Source: JAWHTC01 sp032586155
GTDB lineage: Bacteria; Pseudomonadota; Alphaproteobacteria; Rhodobacterales; Rhodobacteraceae
Direction: 5' to 3'
Assembly (NCBI RefSeq): GCF_032586155.1
Contig: NZ_JAWHTC010000010.1
Coordinates: 1 to 17,795, forward strand
Length of the DNA stretch: 17,795 bases
This document shows positions 16,041 through 17,795 of this stretch, piece by piece (the stretch's first letter is position 1; every line of letters begins with the position of its first letter). Under the pieces are notes generated by a model that searched no databases, was not told the origin of the DNA, and was given only the letters and a program-made list of their open reading frames with translations. The position numbers and the translations under genes are program-made.

Positions 16041-17795
16041 ACTCAGCGACATGCGTGATTGGAGCACCGTATTGAGGCTTTCACAGCCAGCGCTCCGCGA
16101 AAGCTTGGCCAAAAAACCCAAAGATCAATCGCATATTTTGAGGGAAGTGTTGTTGCTCGCCTGGAATTGCTCGGGAGCGGCGATGGCGCTTCATAGGTGG
16201 AGCGAGGCTTTATCCTTTCAAACCATCGTTTTGGAAAAACTACGAAAAATCGAAGTGGAGTTAGACCGTGAATCTTGGTTGTTTTTAAATGCAAAGGCTT
16301 TCCACGCCCGGGGATCTTCAAAAAGTAACTTGGGCCGGAAAGCGGAGGCCATCTCCGATTTTCTGGTTTCCGAAAAGCAGTACGAGCAGTTCTCCGATAG
16401 CTACCAAGAAGTCTCAATTGATCAGGAGCGGGTCAATCTGCTTATTGATTTTGGCAAAACACTATTTTCGTTGAATGAAATTGAAGACGCTCGGGGCAAG
16501 TTTCGCCTAGCCCAAAAGCTTCTTGAAAAAAACTCAGGTACACTCACGCCAACTCAAGCGCGTATCTCAGTCGAAATATTAATTCACTTGAGTAGATGTC
16601 ACGAGCATTTTCGGGAGTTCAGAAAAGCAGCTGAACAATTGGAATCTGCGATCAAACTAATATCCGATCATGGCTATTCAGATGTCACAGAGTTCATGCA
16701 ACTTTTGAAGATGGCGAAAGCTCAGTTGGCTATCTACTACAGAACTCTTGGTAACACGGCAAAAACTCATGATCTCTATGCCCAGATTGTCGCGAAATCC
16801 GACAGCATGGACAGAACCCCCAGGGGTTTCGGTGGCGCTAACTGGAGGAGATTGGGAAGGAGGGCTGAAGAATTACTGCCATTTGCAGTCTCTGCGGATG
16901 AGGAAGGAAAAACGATCGAATCATTGAAAATCACCGAAAAAATTTTGGACCTTTTGAAGAGAGCCCAACAGGTGAAACCGAATGCTTTCAACAAAGTGAA
17001 AGCAATGAGCTTGGTCAATCAAGGTTTATTACTGGAACGACTTGGAGAGAATAGCGCAGCTCGGTCCTCATACGAACGCGCCCGGCGTGTGTTCCGTTCG
17101 GACAACGTGAAGGCAGACCCAGAAATGGATGCTCATCATGTGCGGCTAGAAATAAACTGGGGTGTATTGTGCGACATAGATGGAGATGAGCACGAGAGAG
17201 AGGAGGCATATAGAAACGCAGAAGAAATCTTGGGGCGCCGCAGGATGGACATCGAGGACTTTTACTCGCTATCTGCCACCCTTTATCTTAACAAGGGAGC
17301 ATTTCGGAGAAGGTCCGGGCAGCTGTCAGAGGCTCTCGAACTCTTAAATCTTGCTAAAGATGCGCTGCAACACGACTCTCTTTCAGGAAGTATTTTTGAA
17401 CACAAAAAGCTTGCCACAGTACATATGAACCGGGGATTGGTTTTTCTTGATCTTGGCACGAATGTGGTGGGCGATAATCGGGTGCCTGATGCGTTGTTGG
17501 AGTTTGGGAAGGCTGAAAAACTTTTAGAAAAAACTCAATTCAGAAACTCGGTTCGCCATCAGAACAAACTGTTAAATGTTTGGTTGCCTCTCTCCGACCT
17601 CCTCGCCTACATTTCGGATCCCCACGTTTGGGCCCGGGGCAAGAGCGGTCGGATGGTGGAGATGCTGGAGCTATCACCTCCGGAGGCGGGCCTTGGCAGT
17701 GCCTGGGGCGAGATGCGGGGTCACTTCGCGGAGTTTCATGCCAACTGGCTGCAGTTCTGCCTCGACAATGGCGATCACGAGGTCATCCCGGAAGT
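15982..17795 (+). CDS. TPR-CHAT-type protein, copy 2 (partial; C-terminal part outside window)
   Basis: The frame is open for 604 codons to the window edge. The ATG at 15982 follows AGGA (15970-15973) by 8 bases. About nine TPR-like helical pairs can be seen (for example GKTLFSLNEIEDARGKFR, GLLLERLGENSAARSSYE and GAFRRRSGQLSEALELLN). Residues 549-604 align without gaps to residues 860-915 of copy 1 (VWTRFASQKM... against VWARGKSGRM...), and I count 24 identities in 56. In copy 1 this block lies between the TPR array and the CHAT domain, so a CHAT protease very probably follows to the right; its catalytic residues cannot be checked. The TPR array is much shorter than in copy 1 (about 540 against 850 residues), so the two probably sense different partners. 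Base composition rises near 17590, from 24 of 60 G+C (16561-16620) to 38 of 60 (17641-17700). Confidence 0.88.
   Translation, partial: MADMDNFKSRLTALLEELEELSDMRDWSTVLRLSQPALRESLAKKPKDQSHILREVLLLAWNCSGAAMALHRWSEALSFQTIVLEKLRKIEVELDRESWLFLNAKAFHARGSSKSNLGRKAEAISDFLVSEKQYEQFSDSYQEVSIDQERVNLLIDFGKTLFSLNEIEDARGKFRLAQKLLEKNSGTLTPTQARISVEILIHLSRCHEHFREFRKAAEQLESAIKLISDHGYSDVTEFMQLLKMAKAQLAIYYRTLGNTAKTHDLYAQIVAKSDSMDRTPRGFGGANWRRLGRRAEELLPFAVSADEEGKTIESLKITEKILDLLKRAQQVKPNAFNKVKAMSLVNQGLLLERLGENSAARSSYERARRVFRSDNVKADPEMDAHHVRLEINWGVLCDIDGDEHEREEAYRNAEEILGRRRMDIEDFYSLSATLYLNKGAFRRRSGQLSEALELLNLAKDALQHDSLSGSIFEHKKLATVHMNRGLVFLDLGTNVVGDNRVPDALLEFGKAEKLLEKTQFRNSVRHQNKLLNVWLPLSDLLAYISDPHVWARGKSGRMVEMLELSPPEAGLGSAWGEMRGHFAEFHANWLQFCLDNGDHEVIPE

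Noticed and set aside
8707..17795. Craspase (type III-E CRISPR) association of the TPR-CHAT genes
   Set aside because: No gRAMP/Cas7-11-like gene and no CRISPR repeats are present in the window.

Overview
The window is about 17.8 kb of moderately GC-rich bacterial DNA. Dense, mostly same-strand genes, ATGA stop/start overlaps and protein style suggest an alphaproteobacterium, probably Rhodobacterales-like; that is inference, because no marker gene is present. Everything looks like accessory DNA of the defence-island kind. There is no rRNA, tRNA, CRISPR array, transposase or housekeeping gene.

Layout. (1) Positions 1-60 hold the first 20 codons of an unidentified gene reading left. A 230-bp divergent gap follows. 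(2) Positions 291-5516 encode a 1741-residue protein with a transglutaminase-like domain, DUF4011, a superfamily-1 helicase and a Vsr/DUF559-type nuclease domain. This is the architecture of the single-gene anti-phage system called Hhe. It ends at a strong hairpin terminator. (3) Positions 5712-8394 hold five small genes in a row, all unrecognised and all for exported or membrane proteins: a 335-residue secreted coiled-coil protein, a 95-residue single-pass protein, a 142-residue secreted protein, a 135-residue four-helix membrane protein and a 145-residue three-helix membrane protein. (4) Positions 8707-13263 encode a 1518-residue TPR-CHAT protein (caspase-like protease) with an intact His/Cys dyad. 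(5) After a 415-bp gap, positions 13679-15871 encode a 730-residue VirD4/HerA-like ATPase. (6) From 15982 to the right edge lies the first 604 codons of a second TPR-CHAT-type protein.

The two TPR-CHAT genes are linked by more than protein family. About 130 bp covering the 5' flank and first codons of the second gene (15911-16040) is also present, clearly diverged, at 8421-8550. There it leads into a short ORF that looks like a broken start of a second-type gene and ends in an ATGA overlap with the first TPR-CHAT gene. Each copy has a GGCG-N8-CGCC inverted repeat about 22-25 bp before the start codon, and a hairpin farther upstream whose stem sequence differs between copies while pairing is kept. 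Both TPR-CHAT genes also change sharply in base composition inside the coding region, from about 40% GC in the TPR part to over 60% toward the 3' end, at non-equivalent points. This suggests modular exchange of sensor halves.

Working picture (inference). The TPR arrays would sense a partner or invader product and switch on the CHAT protease. The ATPase between the protease genes may act on DNA or power the complex, and the envelope cluster may supply membrane effectors or substrates. I know of no named system with this exact combination: five small envelope genes, a TPR-CHAT protease, a VirD4-like ATPase and a second TPR-CHAT gene. It is the best candidate here for something undescribed. The Hhe-like gene is separated by a terminator and is probably an independent neighbour.
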